Origin: Chromatiales bacterium | Lineage (GTDB): Bacteria > Pseudomonadota > Gammaproteobacteria > SpSt-1174 | Assembly (NCBI GenBank): GCA_014762505.1 | Contig: JABURS010000038.1 | Span: 1 to 64,000 of the forward strand | Direction of reading: 5' to 3' | Length of the DNA: 64,000 bases | Program-made: the position numbers and the translations under genes | In this document: in pieces, positions 1-10,269 of the stretch | Numbering within the stretch: the stretch's first letter is position 1 | How the letters are laid out: each line of letters starts with the position of its first letter | Notes under the pieces: generated by a model | What the model was told of the DNA's origin: nothing | Databases searched by the model: none | Seen by the model: only the letters and a program-made list of their open reading frames with translations

Positions 1-501
1 GGCGGCGGCGGTGACGATGATGGCGTCGAAGGGGGCGGCCTCGGGCCAGCCGGCGTGGCCGTCGGCATGGCGTATCTGCACGTTGGTGTAGCCCATGTCG
101 GCGAGGCGTTCGCGGGCGGACGCGGCGAGCTCGCGGATCACTTCCACGCTGTAGACCTCGGCCGCCAGTTCGGCGAGCACGGCGGTCTGGTAGCCGGAGC
201 CCGTGCCGATCTCGAGCACCCGCGCCTCGGGCGTGAGCGACAGGAGTTCGGTCATCAGCGCCACGATATAGGGCTGGGAGATGGTCTGGGCATGGCCGAT
301 GGGCAGGGGATGGTTGCCATAGGCCAGCCGCCGCTCCTCCTCGGGCACGAAGGTCTCGCGCGGGACCCGGCGCAGTGCCTCGAGGGTGCGCCCGGAGAGG
401 CCGTCCAGCCCCGTGTAGTCGGCCGTCAGGCGCATCTCGGTCTCGATCTCGGCGAGCAGGCGCTCCAGGGCCGTGGTGGTTTCCGCCGGGCCGGGGCTCA
501 C
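1..501 (-). CDS. pcm: Protein-L-isoaspartate O-methyltransferase, C-terminus cut off by window edge
   Basis: This enzyme uses S-adenosylmethionine to methylate isoaspartyl residues in damaged proteins so that they can be repaired. The reverse strand gives 167 codons of open frame. It shows [12 protein letters not shown] at residues 72-83, which is the family signature, and the SAM-binding motif [10 protein letters not shown] at 95-103. The GTG start overlaps the stop of the upstream phosphoribosyltransferase gene by four bases (GTGA), which implies translational coupling. The family usually has about 210-220 residues, so roughly the last quarter lies outside the window. The identification is firm from the motifs; the gene end cannot be seen. 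Confidence 0.95.
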   Translation of the reverse strand, partial: MSPGPAETTTALERLLAEIETEMRLTADYTGLDGLSGRTLEALRRVPRETFVPEEERRLAYGNHPLPIGHAQTISQPYIVALMTELLSLTPEARVLEIGTGSGYQTAVLAELAAEVYSVEVIRELAASARERLADMGYTNVQIRHADGHAGWPEAAPFDAIIVTAAA

Positions 502-1118
502 TGGGTCTCCTCCCATGCCTGCATGAGCGAGAGGATGCGCTCGGTCTCCGCCGCATCCAGCGTCAGCCCGTAGTCCTCGGCGAGCCGCCGCCGCACGGTC
601 GCGTTGTCGTCCGGCGGCGGCTGCATGCGGCGCACGAAGCCGCCGATGTCCTCCACCCGGGCCCAGGGATAGATGATCCAGCGCCATTCCAGCACCTCGG
701 CGGCGTGGTAGTCGGCGTGTACCGGCGAGGTGGCCTTTTCGTGCAGGACGGCCGTGCGCACCTCGGCGGGCGCCGCTTCGAGCAGGTGCTCGCGCGCCAT
801 CACCAGGGTGTCGCCGGTGTCGTTGACGTCGTCCACCACCAGCACCCGCAGGCCCGCGATGTCGGCGGCCAGGGGATACTTCACCCAGGCGCGGGCCTCC
901 TTCTGCGCCCCGGCACCGTAGTGCTGCACCTTGATGCTGGTCATGTCGCGGATGCCGAGGAAGTCGCAGACGAAGCGTGCGGGGGCGAAACCGCCGCGGG
1001 CGATGGCCACCACCAGGTCCGGCCGGTAGCCGGAGTCGCGCACCTGGCAGGCGAGCTGGTAGCTCAGGTCGTACACGGCCTGCAGGGTGACCAGTTCGCA
1101 GTGCATCGTCGCCGGCAT
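498..1118 (-). CDS. Purine-type phosphoribosyltransferase
   Basis: This is a 206-residue type I phosphoribosyltransferase. The PRPP-binding loop is visible as [14 protein letters not shown] at residues 92-105, following an [11 protein letters not shown] segment typical of hypoxanthine/xanthine-guanine salvage enzymes. The likely reaction is transfer of phosphoribose from PRPP to a purine base in the cytoplasm, but the exact base cannot be read from the sequence. The ATG start has a GAGGA ribosome-binding site six bases upstream. It is the first gene of a two-gene minus-strand unit with pcm. Confidence 0.85.
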   Translation of the reverse strand: MPATMHCELVTLQAVYDLSYQLACQVRDSGYRPDLVVAIARGGFAPARFVCDFLGIRDMTSIKVQHYGAGAQKEARAWVKYPLAADIAGLRVLVVDDVNDTGDTLVMAREHLLEAAPAEVRTAVLHEKATSPVHADYHAAEVLEWRWIIYPWARVEDIGGFVRRMQPPPDDNATVRRRLAEDYGLTLDAAETERILSLMQAWEETQ

Positions 1119-1248
1119 GGGGTGTCCTCGCGGGTTTCTTCCTGTGTAGCACAGTGGGGCGGACCCCGGATTGACGCGGATCAGCCGGCGAGGCTTGTCT
1201 GGGGGCGGGGGCTCTGTTAACTAGGGGTATCCCATGAAGGAGGCGCGC

Positions 1249-1566
1249 ATGATCCCCGACTACGAAGAAAAACGCAGTTTTCCGCGCATGACCCTCAACT
1301 GCGAGGCCACCCTGAGCGACCCGGCCTCGGGCGAGACCTTTCGCACCATGGTCTTGAACCTCAGCGGCGGCGGGGCCCTGTTCAACGCCGAGCACGCCTT
1401 CCGCCCGGGCATGCTGCTGGACCTGCGCGTGGATGCGGCCCTGCCCGGACGCCCGCCCTTCGAGGCGCGCATCAAGGTGATCCGCTGTGAGGCCCGCGAC
1501 CGCGGTGGGTTCCAGGTCGCCTCCCGCATCGAGGAGGTCCACGCGTCACCGGAGCCCGATGCGTGA
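1249..1566 (+). CDS. Small PilZ-domain protein, probable c-di-GMP receptor
   Basis: This 105-residue protein is a stand-alone PilZ domain. It has the RxxxR motif (R9, R13 in EKRSFPRM) and the second motif NLSGGG at 37-42, matching the D/N-x-S-x-x-G consensus for cyclic di-GMP binding. The ATG at 1249 is preferred over the in-frame ATG at 1234 because AAGGAGG, a near-perfect ribosome-binding site, lies between them, five bases before the chosen start. Its stop overlaps the GTG start of pncC, so the genes are probably co-transcribed. The output target is unknown. Confidence 0.85.
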   Translation: MIPDYEEKRSFPRMTLNCEATLSDPASGETFRTMVLNLSGGGALFNAEHAFRPGMLLDLRVDAALPGRPPFEARIKVIRCEARDRGGFQVASRIEEVHASPEPDA

Positions 1567-2069
1567 GCGGTCATGACCCTCTTGCCGGACTGGCGTCCCT
1601 GGCCGAGGCCGCCGGCACCGTGCTGCAGCGCACCGGGCGGGTGGTCGTGACCGCCGAGTCCTGCACCGGTGGCTGGGTGGCCAAGCTGCTCACGGACATC
1701 GGCGGCAGCTCGGCCTGGTTCGACCGCGGCTTCGTGACCTACAGCAACGCGGCCAAGCAGGAGATGCTGGGCGTGCCGGAAGCGACCCTGACGGCATACG
1801 GGGCGGTGAGCGCGGCCACGGTCTGCGCCATGGCCGAGGGTGCGCTGGCGCACAGCAGGGGCGACCTCGCCGTCGCCATCTCGGGCATCGCCGGGCCCAC
1901 CGGCGGCAGTGCGGAAAAGCCGGTGGGGACAGTGTGGCTGGCCTGGGCGCGGCGCGGCGCGGCGGCCGAGGCGAAGCACTGTCTCTTTGCCGGCGACCGC
2001 GAGGCAGTGCGCGCACAGGCCGCCGCCGAGGCCCTGCGGGGATTGATGGCCCGTGCCGGAGACGCCTGA
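1563..2069 (+). CDS. pncC: Nicotinamide-nucleotide amidohydrolase (CinA C-terminal domain type)
   Basis: The 168-residue product is the stand-alone CinA C-terminal domain. It deamidates nicotinamide mononucleotide to nicotinic acid mononucleotide and so recycles the NMN released by DNA ligase. AESCTGG at residues 31-37 contains the catalytic serine (S33), and SGIAGPTGG is the second family signature. The GTG start overlaps the stop of the PilZ gene. The N-terminal COG1058 domain of full CinA is absent, as in E. coli PncC/YgaD. Its place just upstream of recA matches many gammaproteobacteria. Confidence 0.92.
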   Translation: MSGHDPLAGLASLAEAAGTVLQRTGRVVVTAESCTGGWVAKLLTDIGGSSAWFDRGFVTYSNAAKQEMLGVPEATLTAYGAVSAATVCAMAEGALAHSRGDLAVAISGIAGPTGGSAEKPVGTVWLAWARRGAAAEAKHCLFAGDREAVRAQAAAEALRGLMARAGDA

Positions 2070-2595
2070 GCAATCCCCGCGACAGCGCCTGTTCTTCGCG
2101 CTGTGGCCGGACGGGCGCACGCGCGAGGCCCTGGCCGGCCTGCAGGCCGCGCTGCCGGTGCGGGGCGGGCGCCCCATGCGGGTCGAGAACATCCACCTCA
2201 CCCTGGCCTTTGTCGGCGAGACCGATGCGGATACGCGCGACTGCCTGATCCGTCAGGCCGGTTCGCTCAGGCTGTCGCCGCTGCGCTTTCGTATCGAACG
2301 GCTGGGGTACTTTCCCCGTCCGCGGGTGCTCTGGGCCGGCCCACGCCAGACGCCCGAGGCGCTGGCCGGGCTGGTGGCCGCGCTCAATGCCGCGCTCGCC
2401 CCCTGCGGCTATGTGCCGGAGGCCCGGCCCTTCCGCGCCCACGTCACCCTGTTCCGCAAGGTGGTGCGGGCGCCGCGACCCCTGGCCTTCGAGCCCATCG
2501 AGTGGCCGGTGACCGACCTCTGCCTGGTCGAATCCGTGCCGGAGGCGGGCGGGGTGCGCTATGCCGTGATCGCGCGGTTTCCGCTGACGGGCTAA
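2053..2595 (+). CDS. thpR: RNA 2',3'-cyclic phosphodiesterase (2H phosphoesterase, LigT family)
   Basis: This 180-residue 2H phosphoesterase carries the two catalytic HxTx motifs, HLTL at residues 48-51 and HVTL at 130-133. Family members hydrolyse 2',3'-cyclic phosphate ends of RNA. The GTG start lies 17 bases inside the end of pncC, and this is the only plausible start that keeps the N-terminal RLFFALWP strand. It is sandwiched between pncC and recA, as in several related genomes. Its physiological role in this position is not known. Confidence 0.88.
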   Translation: MPETPEQSPRQRLFFALWPDGRTREALAGLQAALPVRGGRPMRVENIHLTLAFVGETDADTRDCLIRQAGSLRLSPLRFRIERLGYFPRPRVLWAGPRQTPEALAGLVAALNAALAPCGYVPEARPFRAHVTLFRKVVRAPRPLAFEPIEWPVTDLCLVESVPEAGGVRYAVIARFPLTG

Positions 2596-2630
2596 GGCCC
2601 TGCATCGAGCCGGGAAATGACCGCGGGCTT

Positions 2631-2660
2631 TTTACGCCTCGGGGTTTTTTGTGGGATAAT
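2631..2660 (+). promoter_or_regulatory. Putative sigma70 promoter of recA
   Basis: TTTACG at 2631-2636 and GATAAT at 2655-2660 are separated by 18 bases and lie about 43 bases upstream of the recA start. This is inferred by eye. No LexA-type CTG-N10-CAG box was found in the intergenic stretch; the nearest CTG/CAG pair (2670-2688) has a 13-base spacer. Confidence 0.45.
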
Positions 2661-2702
2661 CGCCGGTTCCTGAAGACAACGCACACAGACGCAGAGGACG
2701 GG

Positions 2703-3729
<1,027 letters not shown>

Positions 3730-3746
<17 letters not shown>

Positions 3747-4185
3747 GCGCGGCTGCCGCGACGCGGCCATCGACCTGCTGGCCCGTCGGGAACACGCGCG
3801 CCGCGAGCTGCACTTCAAGCTCGCCCAGCGCGGCTTCGAGGACGCGGAGATCGTCGCCGTGCTGGATGCGCTCGAGGCCGAGCGCCTGCTCAGCGACGAA
3901 CGCTACGCCGAGGCGTATGTCCATTCGCGCGAGTCGCGTGGCTTCGGTCCGCTGCGTATCCGCGCCGAGCTCCGGGAGCGGGGGGTGGACGCCGCACTGG
4001 TGGAACGCTACCTCGAACAGGACCGCGAACTCGTCGAGGCGCGCGCCCGCGAGGAGCACCGCAAGAAGTATGGAAGCCGATCCCCCGAGAGTTACAGCGA
4101 ACGCGCCCGCCAGGCGCGTTTTCTGCAGGGGCGCGGCTTTCCCAGTGATGTGATCTGGCGCGTCGTGGGCGGGTCGGAGGAATAA
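3730..4185 (+). CDS. recX: Regulatory protein RecX, apparently with a non-canonical start
   Basis: RecX binds RecA filaments and limits their activity. The frame reads a full-length RecX of about 151 residues, with the three-helix repeats [27 protein letters not shown] and [17 protein letters not shown], then a C-terminal [17 protein letters not shown]. The open frame runs back to 3637 but holds no ATG, GTG or TTG before the GTG at 3859. Starting there would delete the first helical repeat. The CTG at 3730 lies eight bases after GAGGAG (3716-3721), gives the expected N-terminus and overlaps the recA end by 17 bases. I infer CTG initiation coupled to recA; a sequencing error is the alternative. 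Confidence 0.82.
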
Positions 4186-4188
4186 TGG

Positions 4189-4218
4189 CAGCGGCCCGGG
4201 GATCGCCCGGGGCCGCTG
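4189..4218 (+). terminator. GC-rich hairpin between recX and alaS
   Basis: CAGCGGCC (4189-4196) pairs with GGCCGCTG (4211-4218), extended inwards by CGGG/CCCG around a short loop. No U-tract follows, so this may be a weak terminator, a pause site or an alaS leader hairpin. Confidence 0.45.
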
Positions 4219-4254
4219 GTGAGACTGATTGCAATCGTGAGTGTCTGAGTGTTT

Positions 4255-6876
<2,622 letters not shown>

Positions 6877-6922
6877 GCGCCCGGCACATGCCGTCTGCCC
6901 GCCCGCCCAAGCCCTCGCACGC

Positions 6923-6948
6923 GGCCGCCATGATCGCCGGCGGCCTTT
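6923..6948 (+). terminator. Probable terminator after alaS
   Basis: GGCCGCC (6923-6929) and GGCGGCC (6939-6945) form a seven-base stem followed by TTTAAGTGTTTGTTTG. The T-rich tail is interrupted, so termination may be partial. Confidence 0.55.
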
Positions 6949-6999
6949 AAGTGTTTGTTTGTTTAGTGTTTAATTACCCCCTTTTCGACACGGACCCCT

Positions 7000-8235
7000 A
7001 TGGCCCTCATCGTTCATAAATACGGCGGAACCTCGGTCGGTACCATCGACCGCATCCAGAACGTCGCCGCGCGCATCGTCAGGGCGCGCGAGGCGGGCGA
7101 CGACATCGTGGTCGTCGTCTCCGCCATGTCGGGCGAGACCAATCGCCTGATCGACCTGGCCCACGGCATCGATCCGCGTGCCGCCGGCCGCGAACTCGAC
7201 GTGCTGCTGTCCACCGGCGAGCAGGTCACCATCGCGCTGCTCGCCATGGCGCTGGAAAAGGCCGGCTGCCCGGCGCGCTCCTACACGGGCGCCCAGGTAC
7301 ACATCCTCACCGACAGCGCCCACAACAAGGCGCGCATCCGCGACATCGACGACAGCCGCATGCGGCGTGACCTCGATGCTGGTCGCGTCGTGGTGGTCGC
7401 CGGCTTCCAGGGTGTGGACGAGCACGGCAACATCACCACCCTCGGCCGCGGCGGCTCCGATACCACGGCCGTGGCCCTGGCCGCCGCCCTCAAGGCCGAC
7501 GAGTGCCAGATCTACACCGACGTCGACGGCGTCTACACCACCGACCCGCGGGTGGTCTCCAAGGCCCGTCGCCTGGACCGCATCACCTTCGAGGAAATGC
7601 TGGAAATGGCCAGCCTCGGTTCCAAGGTGCTGCAGATACGCTCGGTGGAATTCGCGGGCAAGTACAACGTGCCGCTGCGCGTACTCTCCAGTTTCGAAGA
7701 GTCGGGCCCCGGCACACTGATTACGTTCGAGGACGAGACAATGGAACAGGCGCTGATTTCGGGTATCGCATTCAACCGCGACGAGGCCCAGCTCACGGTC
7801 TCCGGCGTGCCGGACCAGCCGGGTGTGGCCTACAAGATCCTCAGTGCGGTCTCCGACCTCAATGTCGAAGTCGACATGATCGTGCAGAACGTCGGTGCCG
7901 ACGACATGACCGATTTCACCTTCACCGTGCACCGAAACGACTACGAAAAATCGCTCGAGGCCCTCAGGGGGATCGCCGGCGAGATCGGTGCGCGCGAGGT
8001 GTCGGGTGACACCCGCATCGTCAAGGTCTCGCTGGTGGGCGTCGGCATGCGCTCGCACGCCGGCATCGCCAGCAAGATGTTCGAGGTGCTGGGCAAGGAA
8101 GGGATCAACATCCGCATGATCTCCACTTCCGAGATCAAGATCTCCGTGGTGATCGACGAAAAGTACCTGGAACTGGCCGTGCGCGCCCTGCACGACGCCT
8201 TCGAACTGGAGAAGGAACCGGCCGCCAAGGCCTGA
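7000..8235 (+). CDS. lysC: Aspartate kinase with two ACT domains
   Basis: Aspartokinase phosphorylates aspartate in the first step of lysine, threonine and methionine synthesis. The 411-residue product has the amino-acid kinase signature KYGGTS at residues 7-12, the substrate loop TTLGRGGSDTTA, and two C-terminal ACT domains that sense end-product amino acids. An internal in-frame ATG at 7741 (MEQALISGIAF) has GAGG eight bases upstream, so a separate beta subunit of about 164 residues may be made, as in alpha2beta2 aspartokinases of Bacillus and some pseudomonads. That second product is inference. Confidence 0.96.
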   Translation: MALIVHKYGGTSVGTIDRIQNVAARIVRAREAGDDIVVVVSAMSGETNRLIDLAHGIDPRAAGRELDVLLSTGEQVTIALLAMALEKAGCPARSYTGAQVHILTDSAHNKARIRDIDDSRMRRDLDAGRVVVVAGFQGVDEHGNITTLGRGGSDTTAVALAAALKADECQIYTDVDGVYTTDPRVVSKARRLDRITFEEMLEMASLGSKVLQIRSVEFAGKYNVPLRVLSSFEESGPGTLITFEDETMEQALISGIAFNRDEAQLTVSGVPDQPGVAYKILSAVSDLNVEVDMIVQNVGADDMTDFTFTVHRNDYEKSLEALRGIAGEIGAREVSGDTRIVKVSLVGVGMRSHAGIASKMFEVLGKEGINIRMISTSEIKISVVIDEKYLELAVRALHDAFELEKEPAAKA

Positions 8236-8277
8236 ATGGCCCCTGCATGGCCAAATGTAGCAAGTTTGTAAAACCTG

Positions 8278-8312
8278 TATCGGGCTGGCTCACATCCAGC
8301 CCGATATTTTTT
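8278..8312 (+). terminator. Rho-independent terminator of lysC
   Basis: An 11-base perfect stem, TATCGGGCTGG (8278-8288) with CCAGCCCGATA (8296-8306), encloses a seven-base loop and is followed directly by six T residues. This is a textbook intrinsic terminator. Confidence 0.93.
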
Positions 8313-8415
8313 ACACTATAAGAAACAAAAATAAGCATAAATAACCAAGGCCCGCCCATGAGCGGTCGCCACTGCTAGCAAAGGGAAGATACCCGCAGAG
8401 CCGGGTTACCAGGGG

Positions 8416-8435
8416 CCGGGAAGGAAAGCTCCCGG
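8416..8435 (+). promoter_or_regulatory. Leader hairpin with AGGA loop upstream of csrA, possible CsrA site
   Basis: CCGGGA (8416-8421) pairs with TCCCGG (8430-8435) and presents AGGAAAGC as the loop. CsrA binds GGA triplets in hairpin loops. Two more GGA triplets lie at 8508-8510, in the ribosome-binding site, and at 8515-8517, four bases before the start codon. Autoregulation of csrA through such sites is known in E. coli; here it is inferred. Confidence 0.45.
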
Positions 8436-8519
8436 AAACGAGCCAGGCAACGGATCGAGGCACATGGATCGGCCGTTTGCCCGGCACAAGGTGATTGAAG
8501 CAAAGCAGGAGATAGGACA

Positions 8520-8717
8520 ATGCTTATTTTGACTCGTCGTGTTGGCGAAACCCTCATGATCGGTGACGAGGTCTCCGTGACCGTGCTGGGCGTCAAGGGC
8601 AACCAGGTGCGCATCGGCATCAACGCCCCCAAGGACGTCTCGGTACACCGGGAAGAGATCTACGAGCGCATCCAGCGCGAAAACGACACCCCCGGAGCCG
8701 CTGGCGGCAACCAGTAA
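8520..8717 (+). CDS. csrA: Carbon storage regulator CsrA
   Basis: CsrA (RsmA) is a small dimeric RNA-binding protein that blocks or stabilises mRNAs carrying GGA motifs, and it commonly controls motility and biofilm genes. The 65-residue product has the complete fold, starting [20 protein letters not shown] and containing [23 protein letters not shown], with the RNA-contacting residues L4 and R44 regions intact. AGGAG lies eight bases before the ATG. It follows lysC, as in Pseudomonas, but has its own 280-base AT-rich leader after the lysC terminator. Confidence 0.98.
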   Translation: MLILTRRVGETLMIGDEVSVTVLGVKGNQVRIGINAPKDVSVHREEIYERIQRENDTPGAAGGNQ

Positions 8718-8727
8718 GCGCCAGCAG

Positions 8728-8757
8728 TGAAAAAGGGGTGGCAACACCCCTTTTTCA
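8728..8757 (+). terminator. Rho-independent terminator of csrA
   Basis: A 13-base stem, TGAAAAAGGGGTG (8728-8740) with CACCCCTTTTTCA (8745-8757), is closed by a GCAA tetraloop and contains the T-run in its 3' arm. It could work on both strands. Confidence 0.92.
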
Positions 8758-8790
8758 TGCCCGAACACCCCGATTTCCCCCTTCATCCCT

Positions 8791-8819
8791 TTGATTTTCC
8801 CACCCCGCCCGGGTATCCT
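8791..8819 (+). promoter_or_regulatory. Sigma70 promoter of tRNA-Ser
   Basis: TTGATT (8791-8796) and TATCCT (8814-8819) have an ideal 17-base spacer and lie about 40 bases before the tRNA. The region after the -10 box is GC-rich, as in stringently controlled stable-RNA promoters. Confidence 0.7.
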
Positions 8820-8860
8820 TGCACCTCGCTGAAACTGGCACAGCGCCAGTCCTCAGACCC

Positions 8861-8950
8861 GGAGAGATGGCCGAGTGGCTGAAGGCGCACCCCTGCTAAG
8901 GGTGTATAGGGGAAACTCTATCGAGGGTTCGAATCCCTCTCTCTCCGCCA
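8861..8950 (+). tRNA. tRNA-Ser(GCU)
   Basis: The 90-base gene folds as a class II tRNA. The acceptor stem is GGAGAGA with TCTCTCC. The anticodon loop CTGCTAA gives GCU, reading AGC/AGU. A long variable arm follows, and the T-loop is GGTTCGAATCC. The CCA end is encoded. The strong promoter upstream and the inverted repeat downstream support an independent transcript. Confidence 0.97.
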
Positions 8951-8951
8951 T

Positions 8952-8997
8952 ATAAATAGAAAGGGGCCCCCGGTTTTGGGGGCCCCTTTCTATTTAT
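8952..8997 (+). terminator. Long perfect inverted repeat after tRNA-Ser
   Basis: A 20-base perfect stem (8952-8971 with 8978-8997) encloses a six-base GGTTTT loop directly after the CCA end. It is probably the tRNA terminator, although the T content lies in the stem rather than in a following tail. A second, slightly diverged copy lies at 9151-9197. Confidence 0.75.
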
Positions 8998-9010
8998 CAG
9001 GACACAGGTA

Positions 9011-9440
9011 TTCGAACCCTCGATAGATAGACAAGATGGTTCGACCGCCGAGCGAAGCGAGGTGACGGCGACCAACGGGAGCCCATCCCTCTCTCGGCAA
9101 CCGCTCCTGCGTTGCTCTACCTCCTGCTTCCATGCAGTCGTCTCCGCCATATAAACAGAAAAGGGGCCCCGGTTTTTGGGGCCCCTTTTCTGTTTATCAG
9201 GACAGCCAGGGCTTCGAACCCTCGATAGATTAAAAAGTCTGGTTCGATCACCCGGGCGGTAGCCCGGGGGACGGGGAGCGCCAGCGACCCAATCCCTCTC
9301 TCGGCAACTGCTCCTGCGTTGCTCTCGACAATTGCTCCTGCATTGTTCTACCTTCGCCCATCCATGGGCTCGTACCTCCTGCTTCCATGCAGTCGTCTCC
9401 GCCATATAAACAAGAAGGGCCCCTCGATAGACAGCCAGGA
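9011..9440 (+). repeat. Degenerate copies of the tRNA-Ser 3' half and its terminator
   Basis: This gene-free stretch is built from pieces of the tRNA. An inverted copy of the T-arm (TTCGAACCCTCGATAG) occurs at 9011-9026 and again at 9213-9228. Direct pieces GGTTCGA (9038, 9241), ATCCCTCTCTC (9085, 9292) and TCTCCGCCATATAAA (9141, 9396) are in tRNA order but separated by inserts of about 40-45 and 93 bases. The second piece set is followed by a full terminator-like hairpin (9151-9170 with 9178-9197); the third is truncated at its terminator. No complete second tRNA exists here. Confidence 0.85.
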
Positions 9441-9463
9441 TGTCGATTCGACGGCTGCCCCCC

Positions 9464-9492
9464 TTGACGCCTCCGGCCGATCCCCTCATAAT
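9464..9492 (+). promoter_or_regulatory. Sigma70 promoter of tRNA-Arg
   Basis: TTGACG (9464-9469) and CATAAT (9487-9492) have a 17-base spacer, with the -10 box 13 bases upstream of the tRNA. Confidence 0.75.
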
Positions 9493-9505
9493 TCGCAACC
9501 TTCAA

Positions 9506-9582
9506 GCGCCCGTAGCTCAGCTGGATAGAGTACCTGGCTACGAACCAGGCGGTCGCACGTTCGAATCGTGCCGGGCGCGCCA
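9506..9582 (+). tRNA. tRNA-Arg(ACG)
   Basis: The 77-base gene has acceptor stem GCGCCCG with CGGGCGC, D-loop CAGCTGGATAGAG, anticodon loop CTACGAA giving ACG (ICG after deamination, reading CGU/CGC/CGA), T-loop GTTCGAATC, and an encoded CCA. Short minus-strand reading frames here of the APGTIRTCDRLVRSQVL type are tRNA artefacts, not genes. Confidence 0.97.
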
Positions 9583-9588
9583 TACAAG

Positions 9589-9615
9589 AAAGGCCCTCCA
9601 CTGGAGGGCCTTTTT
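9589..9615 (+). terminator. Rho-independent terminator of tRNA-Arg
   Basis: AAAGGCCCTCC (9589-9599) pairs with GGAGGGCCTTT (9603-9613) around a three-base loop, and the T-run continues to 9615. Confidence 0.9.
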
Positions 9616-9811
9616 GCGTCCGGTACGGTTCGAACGTGCGACATGGACAAAGCCACGTTCGACGAGCGAGCGAAGCCGCGAGAATGGCGGAGCGCCAGCG
9701 ACGCCAGTCCCGCCGGGGTGAGCGCAGCGAATAATCGTGCCGGGCGCGCCATATCCCAAGCCCTCCCCGTGTGGAGGGCTTTTTTGTGCCCGGCGCGGTT
9801 CGAATGTGCGG
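9616..9811 (+). repeat. Degenerate copy of the tRNA-Arg 3' half and its terminator
   Basis: Directly after the tRNA-Arg terminator comes an inverted, slightly diverged copy of the tRNA 3' region (9616-9642). A direct ACGTTCGA (9655-9662) follows, then a 71-base insert, then ATCGTGCCGGGCGCGCCA (9734-9751), which continues the tRNA exactly. A second terminator hairpin (9758-9766 with 9773-9781, then T-run to 9785) and another inverted T-arm copy (9786-9811) complete the unit. The layout is the same as that after tRNA-Ser. Confidence 0.85.
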
Positions 9812-9831
9812 CCGCATCATCGTGCGCCGTT

Positions 9832-9914
9832 CTGGATTCCGGCTTTCGCCGGAATGACGAAAGAGACGGCGGCGTGATGGATTTTCCGTCATCCCTGCGA
9901 AAGCAGGGATCCAG
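9832..9914. repeat. Inverted pair of GGATTCC..GGAATGACG-type repeats
   Basis: Two hairpin-forming modules face each other: 9832-9859, with CCGGCTTTCGCCGG at its centre, and 9887-9914, with CCTGCGAAAGCAGG at its centre. The outer ends CTGGAT and ATCCAG match. This is a REPIN- or MITE-like arrangement of a short repeat common in proteobacterial intergenic DNA. From 9915 to about 10094 I see no gene. Confidence 0.7.
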
Positions 9915-10094
9915 TCTCGAAGCCACCCACGTTAGACACTCCCGCTGGCCCAGGTGGCCCCGCCCGTTCTGAATCCTGGCCGCTGTTCAGGGATGAGTGA
10001 CGAAATAACCGGGCGATCTCTGACGATGCGTTCGCGTCGCTGCGCGCTCAACGGCGTACGCTGGACAGCCCTGATCGTGGTTCGTTACAATCCG

Positions 10095-10245
10095 TCCCGT
10101 CATTGGGGAGTAGCCGCCCGCGCAAAGCGGGGCCTGTATCAACAGACTTGGTCTTCGGGCCATGGTGCAGGCAGTCTCCGACCTGGCAAGACCTTTGACC
10201 ATGCCGCCTCCGCGTTGGCCGGAGGGGTGGTGTGGTCATCGGTAT
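10095..10245 (+). promoter_or_regulatory. yybP-ykoY manganese riboswitch
   Basis: The stretch has the conserved yybP-ykoY elements: TTGGGGAGTAGCC (10103-10115) at the 5' side, followed by a GCCCGCGCAAAGCGGGGC hairpin, and CTGGCAAGACCTTTGACC (10183-10200) at the 3' side. It sits just upstream of a Gdt1/UPF0016 gene, a known partner of this Mn2+ riboswitch. The likely action is to open expression when manganese is high. Boundaries are approximate. Confidence 0.88.
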
Positions 10246-10269
10246 GCATCCGGCCAGGGTATGTTTTCC

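Noticed and set aside
2670-2688. CTG..CAG pair before recA as a LexA box
   Set aside because: The spacer is 13 bases rather than 10 and the inner bases are not palindromic.
2103-2702. Extension of the recA frame back over thpR
   Set aside because: The extra 200 codons are out of frame with thpR, show no RecA similarity, and a good GAGG-GTG start exists at 2703.
8896-9926. Several overlapping short reading frames around the tRNA genes
   Set aside because: Their products are translations of tRNA and repeat sequence (for example APGTIRTCDRLVRSQ and GGERGIRTLDRVSPIHP), well-known annotation artefacts.
10162-10269. Long N-terminal extension of the Gdt1 gene
   Set aside because: It would translate the conserved core of the yybP-ykoY riboswitch.
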